Positions 1-8,959 of a stretch of DNA of 45,875 bases are shown in pieces. This stretch comes from Clostridium sp. 28_12. GTDB lineage: Bacteria > Bacillota > Clostridia > TANB77 > CAG-508. The DNA lies in NCBI GenBank assembly GCA_001916055.1, contig MNRR01000025.1:1-45875 (forward strand). Direction: 5' to 3'. The position numbers were made by a program, and so were the translations under genes. How positions within the stretch are numbered: the stretch's first letter is position 1; every line of letters begins with the position of its first letter. Under the pieces are notes generated by a model. It searched no databases. It worked only from the letters and a program-made list of their open reading frames with translations, and had not been told where the DNA came from.

Positions 1-10
1 TCAAAACCAC

Positions 11-39
11 TTGTAAACACTACTTTTGTATGATAAAAT
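11..39 (+). promoter_or_regulatory. Sigma-A promoter before tRNA-like fragment
   Basis: TTGTAA at 11-16 and TAAAAT at 34-39 are separated by 17 bp. Transcription would start near 46 and run through the tRNA-Lys-like sequence to the terminator at 144-180, so the fragment is probably transcribed. Confidence 0.45.
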
Positions 40-85
40 GTTCAAAAGAAAGCATTTTAAGATTTATAACTTTATGTAATGTCGC

Positions 86-135
86 GTCGACTCTTAATCT
101 GGCGGTCCTCGGTTCGATTCCGAGATGGTGCACCA
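86..135 (+). tRNA. tRNA-Lys(CUU)-like 3' half, 5' half not recognisable
   Basis: The sequence has a perfect T arm (CTCGG, loop TTCGATT, CCGAG at 108-124), a 3' acceptor strand ATGGTGC, discriminator A and an encoded CCA at 133-135. The anticodon loop CTCTTAA (91-97) reads CUU, lysine. The anticodon stem GTCGA/TC(T)GGC pairs only if T100 is bulged out. Upstream there is no D arm and no GCACCAT acceptor strand; the best partner, GCATTTT at 52-58, pairs poorly and lies too far away. This may be a decayed tRNA, an attachment-site remnant left by an element that integrated in a tRNA 3' end, or a tRNA-like RNA. A complete tRNA-Lys(UUU) lies at 26018-26093. Confidence 0.5.
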
Positions 136-143
136 ATCTTAGG

Positions 144-180
144 AATATCAATGTCTTTACGGCATTGGTATTTTTTATTT
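144..180 (+). terminator. Rho-independent terminator
   Basis: A 10-bp stem (AATATCAATG with CATTGGTATT, one G-U pair) with a 9-nt loop is followed by a T-rich tail. It ends the transcript carrying the tRNA-Lys-like sequence. Confidence 0.7.
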
Positions 181-192
181 TATAAAAACCTC

Positions 193-221
193 TAGACAAT
201 TAGAGCAAATTACTTTATAAT
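193..221 (+). promoter_or_regulatory. Sigma-A promoter for small peptide transcript
   Basis: TAGACA at 193-198 and TATAAT at 216-221 are exactly 17 bp apart. With the terminator at 339-373 this defines a transcript of about 145 nt whose only good reading frame is the 22-codon ORF. Confidence 0.65.
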
Positions 222-267
222 TAAAAAGCCTTTCGCTTAAAGGTAGAAAGGTGGTGAATTTGTACAA

Positions 268-336
268 ATGAAAAAATTTATTAAAATCATTGCTTTAGTT
301 ATTGTTCTTTTAATTTTAAAAGAATTTGATAACTAA
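268..336 (+). CDS. 22-aa hydrophobic peptide, possible small membrane toxin
   Basis: The frame encodes 22 residues beginning MKKFIKIIALVIV and ending KEFDN: a basic N-terminus, one hydrophobic stretch of about 13 residues and a charged tail. A purine-rich ribosome site (AAAGGTGG, 247-254) sits 13 nt before the ATG, which is rather far. The ORF has its own consensus promoter and a strong terminator, which argues against chance. Size and shape resemble type I toxin peptides and other small membrane peptides, but no family is recognised and no antisense antitoxin RNA is clearly visible. Function is unknown. Confidence 0.45.
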   Translation: MKKFIKIIALVIVLLILKEFDN

Positions 337-338
337 AT

Positions 339-373
339 AAAAATCCCTAGTGTGCGAAACTAGGGATTTTTTT
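339..373 (+). terminator. Strong Rho-independent terminator
   Basis: A perfect 10-bp stem (AAATCCCTAG with CTAGGGATTT), a 9-nt loop and seven consecutive T residues end the small-peptide transcript. Confidence 0.85.
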
Positions 374-497
374 GTGAATCTACACAAATGAAAAATTATC
401 AAAATCATCTTTTTGTATATTAATTATAATACTTTTTAGTATCATAGTCAATACCTTATTTATTTTATTCTAAAATTCTAAAATTATTCACATAATA

Positions 498-519
498 AGA
501 GGACTCGATTGAGTCCTCT
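498..519 (-). terminator. Hairpin downstream of giant surface-protein copy
   Basis: A perfect 9-bp stem (AGAGGACTC with GAGTCCTCT) with a 4-nt loop follows the stop of the minus-strand surface-protein fragment by about 16 nt. Its minus-strand tail is only moderately T-rich. The stretch 374-497 holds nothing else I can recognise. Confidence 0.6.
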
Positions 520-535
520 GAATTCAATTAATATA

Positions 536-3500
536 TTATTCTAAAATTCTTTTCTTGATAAAATATATTCCACTAGCTAAAGCAACTAAGATTATTGAAG
601 AAGCTGAAACAATAAATACTTTGTTATTTAATAAACCAGTTGGTGGAGTAATTGTTATACTTGTCATATCATTATCCTTCTCATTTTCTTTTCCAGTTTT
701 AGGGTCATAATTTCCTGAAATAGATTTTTCATTTTTTCTAGTTGTTTCAAGAATCTCAACGTGGTTATCAGTTTTAATACCTTTTTCGTTACTTGCAAGC
801 AACTTACTTCCACAAATTGTGACAGAACCTACCTTTCCAGGTGTTAAATCCAATTTTGAAAATTGATCTGTAATTGCAATTGTATAACCACTCTTTATGT
901 CTTTACTTACATTATCAGCTATTAATTTTTTAGTTATACCATTTTCTTCCCAAGCTGATAATTGATTTGCCGAAACTTTATTCCATCCAATTGAAGAATT
1001 TAGATTATCAGCATATACTAAATTATCATCCATATAATCAACAACTTTACTTACAACTGTTTTTAATTCTTGCCCTGGTAATTGGGTTCCATAATAGTAA
1101 TAATCTGAATCAACACTATATTCATAATCCAATTCTGAATCATTTTTAACACTTATTGTATACTCTAATTCTAATGTAGCTCCTTGTATAAGCTCATTAT
1201 CTATTTCTAATACAACTCTGCTAGGTAATGCTTTTACATATTTCATAGCATTCTCTCCTGTTGCTGTTTTTTCTATTTCATTCCACCTTTGATATAAATC
1301 TTTATCTGCTATTTGTATGTATGGATTTCCACTTATCAATACTTGACCATTTGATAATACCACTTTTACATTTGATATTCTTTTATTAATCGTATAACTT
1401 TGTCTTGGTCTTTCTATTATACCAAAGTCTTGGTATGGATTTACTGCATAAAATGTATCTGCTACTACAATTTTTTCATTTTTGATTACTACTATTTTTC
1501 CATTTTCAATTTTATATTCATCTGTATAGTCTGTAAATGATACTCTTTGATTGAATCCATCATTTTCTGTTACATTGCTGTACTCAACGCCTACATCAAA
1601 ATAAGCAGAATCAGCAACCATACTATTATCACCACTTTCTATACTGCCATAGTTTATACCATTTTGTTCTTGTTGAGCTCTCATACTCAAATCATCAACA
1701 GCACTAGAATATCTTATTAGTCCTGCTAAATCTTTGCTCTTGCTCTTTGTATCCTCCTTTCCATTTTGTGGTAATTGATCATAACTTAATATCCAATTAT
1801 AATTTCCTCTTCGTTCATCTGTATTTCCCATTCTTAACGCATTTTTTATAATGTCAGAAGATATTATTGTTGATTTATAATCCCTAACATCAATCTTCTT
1901 TCCATTAATCGTTGTATTTTCATCATAAGTATATCTTATTAAATATCTTCCTGGTATAACTCCTAGGAATTTATATTCGCCATTTGCGTCTGTATGTATA
2001 ACCGCTTCTTTTGTTTGAGTTTTAATAACACCATTTGTTACAGAAAGTTCATACAATTTTATCGCTGTTCCATTTTCATCTAGTAATTCTACTTTTGCAT
2101 TTGCAACCTTGTTTTCTCCATTCTTGAATATACCATCGCCGATTCTTTCTTCATTAGTATTAGTCTTACTTCCTTTTTTATTACTATCCTCAAATACTGT
2201 TCCTGATAATCCTCTTGTTGGATTTGTATCTTCAATTCCTAATACTAATGATGGTGCTGAATCTGTATCATCTTCAAATGTTGTCATATCTAATGTTTTA
2301 TTTTCTATTTCGTAATTTCTTCCGTTTAATTTTGTTGATGTTGATTTTCCATCATTTTGTAGTTTTATATTTGCACTTCCTGGATTTGAATCAACGTCAA
2401 TTGCTGCATAAGTTTTTCCACCCATTACCGTTGAGAATGCATTTATTTCTGAAACATTATTTAATGTTGTTTGTTTTTGTATTAATGCTTTTACTGCATC
2501 ATTATTTAGTTTAAACTTGATGTACACATCTACATATCCTCCTGGCAATATTTCTCTATTTATAAATGCTGATGTATAAGCAGCTTTATAACCACTAGCT
2601 CCTTCTGTACTTCCATATCTGCTTTTTCCCCATGTTATAGTTCTTTTATATCCCTTGTCATTAGTTTCCCACGAATCTGCAATTTCATATCTTTCATCAT
2701 AATAGTCTGCCAGTTCTTTTACTTTTGCATTTAATATTGTAGATTGGTTTATAACTCTTATTTTATATGTTACATATATTTGCATTGAACCTGGTTTTAG
2801 ATTTTCTAGTGCTAAGTCTGATTCATATATTCTTCTTGTATATATGTTCAATCCTCTGCTACTATAACTTCCTATTCCTGTTCCAAATTTTACTTCTACA
2901 CCGAAATTATCTGTATTTTCTTCACTTGTTCTCTTTGCATATGTATATGTATTATTATAAACATTTTGGCCATTATTTACTGCGATGTTCATTTCTGTTA
3001 AGTCAGAACTTACTGCTAAATCTGCTTGATTTCTTCTTTGAAGTCCCATATTTACACTTTTTATTGCTTCTAAGCCTTTGAATCTCTTTTTCCAAGCTTC
3101 TTCTATTTTGAATCCTGATTGTTTTGTTGAAGCAATTATTGCATATTCAGAATTTGCTGCTTGAGTTACTTTTACTTTTGTATTGTTATCTGTATATTCA
3201 TATCCCCATTTATCTTTGTATGTTGAAACATGGTCTGCAAAAGTATAACTTAAATCATATGATTTTTGATTCTTGCTATTTCTTGCCATATTATTAGATA
3301 CTGTTGTAAAACTTTCATTTACATCTTCTCTATCCTTTTTATCGTTTCTTCCGCTAGGTACTTCTGTTATTTTCGATGTATTTGGATAATTATCATTCAT
3401 ATAATCTATTATCGCAGATACTGTTTTAAATCTTAATCCGTCATACTCAATTTCTATACGATATTTACTTAAATCATCTATCTTTAAATTTCCATTTTCT

Positions 3501-6500
3501 TCTGTTAAGAAATCTTTATTTGTATACGCCTTTCCATTCTGCTTCCTTGTTCCAAATTCATACCATCCGTCTTTATTTGTTTGCCTTTTTGCAATTAATT
3601 TATTATCTTTGTATAAATATACATTTAGTCCTTTTACTAATGAGTCTCTTCCATCATCATATAGGTTGTTTATAGCATTATTTTCTGAATTTGTTATTTC
3701 TTCCCATACATATCCTTCTATTCTTATGTAGTCCTGATGGTTTTTAATTGTGTAGTTCATTGTACCTTTCCTTGGTATCGTAAACTCTCCATCTTTATTT
3801 ATTGTTGATTTTGAATCTCCTATAAATGTAACACCATGGTTCATTTCTACAACACCATTTTCATATGCTAAATATCCATAGTTTGGATTCTTCGTTTCTA
3901 TGAATTTGTATGTTATTTTATCTGTACCATTTGTACTCATCAACAAATTTTGGATAGCTAATTGTCCATTAGCATCAGTTACAAATTTTGTTGCATATTC
4001 CATCTTTGTAACATATTCTATTGATGGTGTTTTACTATTTTCTGCCGTATCATTTATTACTACATTTCCTGTTGCACTTGTTAAATATCCATTTTTATCT
4101 TTCGTACTATTTGTACATGTTCCTTTTACTTTTATGTATGTGTCTTTTTTATATGATGATTTTAGTACAAATTCTACTCCGCCTAGTTTCTTGTTTTCTA
4201 CTCGATCATCAACTTTCTTTATGCTTATATTTCCTACTTGTTTTTCGTTTCTTAAAATAACTTTTCTTACATCTAGTCTTTCAACTGTCGTTGTTAAATT
4301 GTTTACCTTTTTGGTATAACCATAATTGTCATTTGAAAGTTCTTCTATTGTATACGTTATATTTGTTGTTCCATCGACTGTGCTTATCAAATTCTTTATG
4401 CTTATTTTTCCAGAACTATCTGTAACAAATTTTGTTGCATCATTTGCATTTGCCACATATTTTATTGATGGAGTTACATCGTCTTCTGTTGTATCATTTA
4501 TTTTTGCACTTCCTACTACTTTTGTTGCATATCCATCTTTATCTTTAGTAATTGAATCTCCTGTTGCTCTTATTTTTATATATCCTTTTCCATATGATGA
4601 TTTTATGGCAAATTCTACATTTTTTAGCAATATTTTTTGATTATCATAATCGATTTTAGAAATTTCTAAATCTCCTGTTTGTTTCATGTTTTTTATTGTA
4701 ATTTCTTTTGTTTTTGTTCTTTCTATCGTTACATCTTTAAAATCTGCTAATTTTGTATATGCGTAATTTGTATTAGAAATTTCTTCTATTGTATATGTTA
4801 TTGCATCTTTTCCATTGTTACTCATTAATAGATTTTTTATTTCTATTATTCCATTTGCATCTGTAACAAATTTTGTCGCATTTTCCTTTGATTCATTAAA
4901 TACAGCAACTTTATCATCAGTATTGTTTGCACTATCATTTATAGTTGCACTTCCTACTATTTTTGTTGCATACCCTGTTGTTTTATCATTTGTTACTGAG
5001 TTTCCTGTTGCTTTTACTTTTACATATCCACTCGATGTTTTTAATACGAATGTTGCATTTTTTATATTTTTATTTGAATCATCAAAATCTTTTTTGTAAA
5101 TTTTTAAGTTTCCTACTTGTTTTTCGTTTGTTATTTCTATTGACTTTTTATCATTTCTATTTATAGAGAATGTTTGATTTGATGCTTTAGTTTGATACGC
5201 ATAATTTGTATTATTATATTCTTCTAGTATATATGTTGTTTGTTTTGTTCCATCTGTACTTATTAACAAATTCTTTATCGCGATTTCTCCATTAGTATCT
5301 GTAACAAATTTTGTTGCCTCTATAATACTTGATGTATAAGATAATGTTGAATCATTATTTTTATTAGATGTATCCTTTATGGTTGCACTTCCTTTAATAC
5401 TTTTTGCCCATTCATTTTCATCTTCCAAAACATCACTTCCTGTAGCTTTCACTTTCAAATACTGTCCTTTGTTTGAATCCTTCAATACAAACTCTACATT
5501 TTCTAATTTTTTATCTTTATTATCATAATCTTTTTTATTTATATATACTTCCCCCACTTGTTTTTCATTTGTAAGTGTCTCTGTTATTTTCTTTGAAGCC
5601 ATTATTTCCATAACATTTGAATTTACCATTTTTGTATATCCATAATTTCGATTATCTACTTCATAAAATCTGTATTTTCCATATCTTATATTTTTTATTA
5701 CTATTTTTCCATCTTTCTTCATTATAAGTTTGGTAGCATTACTCTTTACTTTTATATAATTTGCTGTATAGTCTTCGCCGTTTACTTTCAATTTTGTGCT
5801 ACTGCTAAATACTATATCTTGTACAATTTCAATATTGTTTACAATATTCCCTTTAGAATTTTTTAATTGTAAATATGTACTTGCATTTTTTTGTAAAACA
5901 AATTCAGCTCCATTCAAAGAACTTTTACTATCTACATCTTTCTTATCTATTTCTAAGTCTCCTTGCAACTCCCATGGACCATTTATTGTAATATTGGCAT
6001 TTACTGTAACGTCTTGTGTTTCAGTTACTATTTTTGTATATGGATGTCCCATATTTTGCATAGGAATATTGGTAAATGAAGTTTCTCCATCTTTAATTGT
6101 TGTTCTTATAGTATCACATTTGTCCTTATAACATTTACAACCGTTTTTATCACATTCTGCTTTACTTGTACACTTTTTATGATCACATGTTGTGCATCTT
6201 TTGGAATCAAAAATATATGGCCAATCATTTCTATATGTTGTTTTATTCCCTTTATACACAGTATATATATCCCAATATTTCTTGGTTACACTTCTACTAC
6301 TTTTATCTTTGACTGTAAAATTAATATTAATTTTTAAAATTTTAATTGCTCCGACAGGTACTTTTATATAAAATTCTTTTTCCCAATCAAAATTTATAGC
6401 ACTACATACACTTGTCTGTTTTGTATTATTTTTATCTATATATTCAACTTCTATTTTCTCACATTTGGCACTTTTATTATCAGATTTTACTTTTATTGGA

Positions 6501-6742
6501 CCAATTTTATTACTAGTATCATCAATACTATAAATTCTTATCTTGCTCATATCAGTTTGATTGGTAACTTTTAATTGAGGATTTACCCAATTTCCTTCTT
6601 TGACAGGTACTTCTTCAACCTTTGTAGTTTTATAAGAAGTTTCATGCCAAAAATAATCACAGAATGCAAGTTCATGATTTTGGCATTCAAAATGTATAGG
6701 TGAATCATCTGGATTATATTTACCGTTCAGCTGTTGTTCCAT
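536..6742 (-). CDS. C-terminal fragment: SpaA/SdrD-type adhesin module with sortase-like anchor
   Basis: This 2068-aa frame is module 2 of the broken copy. From N to C it has a Cys-rich segment (7 Cys within about 30 residues, near residues 180-210); five SpaA/Cna-B-like repeats of about 150 aa (about 265-1000), each opening G-(D/N)-L-x-I-x-K-x-D and closing (T/K)NxKQ(V/T)G, which suits Lys-Asn isopeptide bonds; an SdrD_B-like domain starting EGYVWEE (about 1010); a long conserved stalk; a further B domain near GLSGTVFED; and a C-terminal ITPPTG motif, hydrophobic segment and KKR tail. There is no signal peptide. The ATG lies inside the (AT)7 tract with no Shine-Dalgarno site, and the frame overlaps the upstream frame by 23 nt. 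One extra AT unit would fuse them in frame. Confidence 0.75.
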   Translation of the reverse strand: MEQQLNGKYNPDDSPIHFECQNHELAFCDYFWHETSYKTTKVEEVPVKEGNWVNPQLKVTNQTDMSKIRIYSIDDTSNKIGPIKVKSDNKSAKCEKIEVEYIDKNNTKQTSVCSAINFDWEKEFYIKVPVGAIKILKININFTVKDKSSRSVTKKYWDIYTVYKGNKTTYRNDWPYIFDSKRCTTCDHKKCTSKAECDKNGCKCYKDKCDTIRTTIKDGETSFTNIPMQNMGHPYTKIVTETQDVTVNANITINGPWELQGDLEIDKKDVDSKSSLNGAEFVLQKNASTYLQLKNSKGNIVNNIEIVQDIVFSSSTKLKVNGEDYTANYIKVKSNATKLIMKKDGKIVIKNIRYGKYRFYEVDNRNYGYTKMVNSNVMEIMASKKITETLTNEKQVGEVYINKKDYDNKDKKLENVEFVLKDSNKGQYLKVKATGSDVLEDENEWAKSIKGSATIKDTSNKNNDSTLSYTSSIIEATKFVTDTNGEIAIKNLLISTDGTKQTTYILEEYNNTNYAYQTKASNQTFSINRNDKKSIEITNEKQVGNLKIYKKDFDDSNKNIKNATFVLKTSSGYVKVKATGNSVTNDKTTGYATKIVGSATINDSANNTDDKVAVFNESKENATKFVTDANGIIEIKNLLMSNNGKDAITYTIEEISNTNYAYTKLADFKDVTIERTKTKEITIKNMKQTGDLEISKIDYDNQKILLKNVEFAIKSSYGKGYIKIRATGDSITKDKDGYATKVVGSAKINDTTEDDVTPSIKYVANANDATKFVTDSSGKISIKNLISTVDGTTNITYTIEELSNDNYGYTKKVNNLTTTVERLDVRKVILRNEKQVGNISIKKVDDRVENKKLGGVEFVLKSSYKKDTYIKVKGTCTNSTKDKNGYLTSATGNVVINDTAENSKTPSIEYVTKMEYATKFVTDANGQLAIQNLLMSTNGTDKITYKFIETKNPNYGYLAYENGVVEMNHGVTFIGDSKSTINKDGEFTIPRKGTMNYTIKNHQDYIRIEGYVWEEITNSENNAINNLYDDGRDSLVKGLNVYLYKDNKLIAKRQTNKDGWYEFGTRKQNGKAYTNKDFLTEENGNLKIDDLSKYRIEIEYDGLRFKTVSAIIDYMNDNYPNTSKITEVPSGRNDKKDREDVNESFTTVSNNMARNSKNQKSYDLSYTFADHVSTYKDKWGYEYTDNNTKVKVTQAANSEYAIIASTKQSGFKIEEAWKKRFKGLEAIKSVNMGLQRRNQADLAVSSDLTEMNIAVNNGQNVYNNTYTYAKRTSEENTDNFGVEVKFGTGIGSYSSRGLNIYTRRIYESDLALENLKPGSMQIYVTYKIRVINQSTILNAKVKELADYYDERYEIADSWETNDKGYKRTITWGKSRYGSTEGASGYKAAYTSAFINREILPGGYVDVYIKFKLNNDAVKALIQKQTTLNNVSEINAFSTVMGGKTYAAIDVDSNPGSANIKLQNDGKSTSTKLNGRNYEIENKTLDMTTFEDDTDSAPSLVLGIEDTNPTRGLSGTVFEDSNKKGSKTNTNEERIGDGIFKNGENKVANAKVELLDENGTAIKLYELSVTNGVIKTQTKEAVIHTDANGEYKFLGVIPGRYLIRYTYDENTTINGKKIDVRDYKSTIISSDIIKNALRMGNTDERRGNYNWILSYDQLPQNGKEDTKSKSKDLAGLIRYSSAVDDLSMRAQQEQNGINYGSIESGDNSMVADSAYFDVGVEYSNVTENDGFNQRVSFTDYTDEYKIENGKIVVIKNEKIVVADTFYAVNPYQDFGIIERPRQSYTINKRISNVKVVLSNGQVLISGNPYIQIADKDLYQRWNEIEKTATGENAMKYVKALPSRVVLEIDNELIQGATLELEYTISVKNDSELDYEYSVDSDYYYYGTQLPGQELKTVVSKVVDYMDDNLVYADNLNSSIGWNKVSANQLSAWEENGITKKLIADNVSKDIKSGYTIAITDQFSKLDLTPGKVGSVTICGSKLLASNEKGIKTDNHVEILETTRKNEKSISGNYDPKTGKENEKDNDMTSITITPPTGLLNNKVFIVSASSIILVALASGIYFIKKRILE

Positions 6743-8957
6743 ATATATATATATGATTTACATCGTCATGACTATATTCAACATCAGTATCAACACCTCT
6801 AATTTTAAATATTTTACTAGCTGGCTTATTTGCTCCCGGTGTTGCTCCAAATGCTTGTTGCATATTTCCAAATACACAAATAAATAATATAACTATAAAC
6901 ATTACACTTTTTAATATTTTTCTATTCTTCCATATTAATATTGCTAAACCTATAAGTACAATAAGAATACTAATTGTTAATCCTATTTTTTTAACTAATC
7001 CTGTTGAAATAGCTATTATTACTTGAGCTTGTGAGGTATTATTTGTAACATTTTCATCTTCTACTGCTTTATCATTACTACTTATTCCAATTGTAGCTAC
7101 ATTTAAAACAGTTCCTACACTGCTTCCAGATAAATTTTTAGTTAAAACTAATTCAATTTCTTTGCTTTCTCCTATATTTATCTCCTCTTTAGACAAACTA
7201 TTCGTATATAAATTACCATTATTCTCATACCAACTATTATTAAGTTCTGATTTAAACTGCATTCCTTCTGGTAACTTATCAATTATTTGTGCTGCCTTAC
7301 CAGTAATTTCACCTTTATTTGCTACTACTATTTTATATTTTATTATAACTGTTGCTCCACTTAGTTTCTTAGAATTAATTTCAATTTTTGCAAATTGCTT
7401 GTTATCATAGTCATATGTTTTTGTTTTTCCATCTTTTGTCTGCACTGTTATTTGGCTTACATATTTTTGTAACTCTAAGTCAAATGTCTTATTCTCTACT
7501 AATCCAATGTCTATGTTCTCTAAATCTCCATTTGCTGTTAATATATTTGTTAATCCTGCTGTCATTTTTTCTCCATTTATAGCTATATTTTTTGTTACAG
7601 CATCTGAATTCTTTGTTTCTATTACTCCTTCTTTCTGATAAATTGTTAATGAATAGTTCTCTGTATCATATAAGAACAAAACTATATATTGTCCTTTTTC
7701 AATATTTTCAAATCTGTATTCACCTTGTGCATTTGTTTTTGTTTTTAATATTTCATTATTTTCTCTTACAAATTTATCTTTTTTATAATCATATAACATT
7801 ACTGTCATATCACTATAAGCTTTTTCATCTGTCATTCTCTTTCCATCTTCATTTTCATCAATCCATGCAATACCAGATATTGAAATTTTATTTTTTTCTG
7901 TATTACTAGAATTATCTGAATCATCTGTTTTAGGATTATCAGGATTAATAACTTGTGTATCATTTACTGTAACTTCACATGTAGCAACTTTGCCTCCATC
8001 TTCTGTAGTTACCATTATTGTTGTAGTCCCTTTGGCAATCCCTGTTACATTTCCATCATTGTCAACAATTGCTATATCTGAATCCATTGTTGACCATGTT
8101 ATATTTTTATTCTTTGCATTGTCTGGTTCTATTATTGCTGTTAATTTTTTCTTTTCACCAACATCCAACTTTATTGAATTTGTATCTAATTTTATTCCTG
8201 TTACTCTTATATCATCTCCCGGTTCAGGATCAGGTGTTGGGTCCACTTGTGAATTCTCCGTTACTATAACTTCACATCTTGCTGTTTTTCCTCCATCTTC
8301 TGTTGTTACTGTTATCGTTGAAGTTCCTTCTGCCAATCCTGTTACCATTCCACTATTATTAACATCAACAATTCTAGAATTACTTGAAGACCAAATCATG
8401 TTTTTATTATCCGCATTTTGTGGCTCTATTATTGCAGTTAATTGAGCTTTTTCATTAACTTTTATTTTCAATGTATTTACATTTAATTTTACATCAGTTA
8501 CATTTACCGGTTGTGGTTCTGGTGTCGGATCTGGATCTGGTTCTTCGTAATCATATTTATAAATTTTGGTATTTACACTTGCCTGTTTTTTTCTTATCCA
8601 ATAGCCTTCTGCAGTTATTGTATTAGTCACTTCTTTTGTTTCTGTAAGCATTTTCGCTTTAGCTTTAATTTTCATCGTTATTGCTTTCCCTTGAGGTATA
8701 GCCATTTGTACATCTACATTCGGTGCATCTTCTTCATCATATCCTTCTGGAATTATTAATGTCGATATATCTTCTGTTTTATTAACTTCTGTCAACCTTG
8801 GAATTTCTCTATCAGAACCGTTATCATCCTGTATCGTTTCAATATTTACATCATAATTATTGTAGCTAATACTTATAGGCTGTAGCTCTCTTGGTATTAC
8901 ATCTTTTATATTAAAATCAGTATATGTTGCAAAATACCCCCATGTTTTTCCTACATT
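6720..8957 (-). CDS. Middle fragment of broken surface protein (Big_2, SdrD_B, TM hairpin)
   Basis: The frame is open from the deletion scar near 8957. The first usable codon is a TTG at 8795 with no ribosome site, so independent translation is doubtful. Numbered from that TTG, it holds two Big_2 bacterial Ig-like domains (about 98-178 and 195-275, each ending VTTEDGGK...CEV), an SdrD_B domain (about 300-390, AWIDENEDGKR), a DUF11-like domain (about 440-570), then ISTG, a membrane segment (603-622), the basic turn KNRK, and a second membrane segment (627-646) ending AFGA, a plausible signal peptidase site. It stops 23 nt inside the next frame. The intact copy has no Big_2 domains and carries an Asn-Pro-rich stalk at that position. 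Confidence 0.7.
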   Translation of the reverse strand, partial: NVGKTWGYFATYTDFNIKDVIPRELQPISISYNNYDVNIETIQDDNGSDREIPRLTEVNKTEDISTLIIPEGYDEEDAPNVDVQMAIPQGKAITMKIKAKAKMLTETKEVTNTITAEGYWIRKKQASVNTKIYKYDYEEPDPDPTPEPQPVNVTDVKLNVNTLKIKVNEKAQLTAIIEPQNADNKNMIWSSSNSRIVDVNNSGMVTGLAEGTSTITVTTEDGGKTARCEVIVTENSQVDPTPDPEPGDDIRVTGIKLDTNSIKLDVGEKKKLTAIIEPDNAKNKNITWSTMDSDIAIVDNDGNVTGIAKGTTTIMVTTEDGGKVATCEVTVNDTQVINPDNPKTDDSDNSSNTEKNKISISGIAWIDENEDGKRMTDEKAYSDMTVMLYDYKKDKFVRENNEILKTKTNAQGEYRFENIEKGQYIVLFLYDTENYSLTIYQKEGVIETKNSDAVTKNIAINGEKMTAGLTNILTANGDLENIDIGLVENKTFDLELQKYVSQITVQTKDGKTKTYDYDNKQFAKIEINSKKLSGATVIIKYKIVVANKGEITGKAAQIIDKLPEGMQFKSELNNSWYENNGNLYTNSLSKEEINIGESKEIELVLTKNLSGSSVGTVLNVATIGISSNDKAVEDENVTNNTSQAQVIIAISTGLVKKIGLTISILIVLIGLAILIWKNRKILKSVMFIVILFICVFGNMQQAFGATPGANKPASKIFKIRGVDTDVEYSHDDVNHIYIYGTTAER
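6741..6754. repeat. (AT)7 dinucleotide tract at a frame junction
   Basis: Seven AT units sit exactly where the middle and C-terminal frames of the broken copy separate. With eight units the codons run ATA TAT ATG GAA and join both frames without a stop; with seven the upstream frame ends at TAA, 6722-6720. This is the classic form of a slipped-strand switch, though it may be a passive scar. Confidence 0.8.
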
Positions 8958-8959
8958 CT

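Noticed and set aside
52..135. Complete tRNA starting at GCATTTT
   Set aside because: The acceptor pairs only with two G-U pairs and a mismatch, and 27 nt lie between it and the anticodon stem with no D arm.
2109..5166. Plus-strand open frames opposite the giant surface-protein genes
   Set aside because: They are Leu/Phe/Ser-rich mirror images of biased Lys/Asn/Thr codons, have no ribosome sites, and lie opposite clear protein homology.
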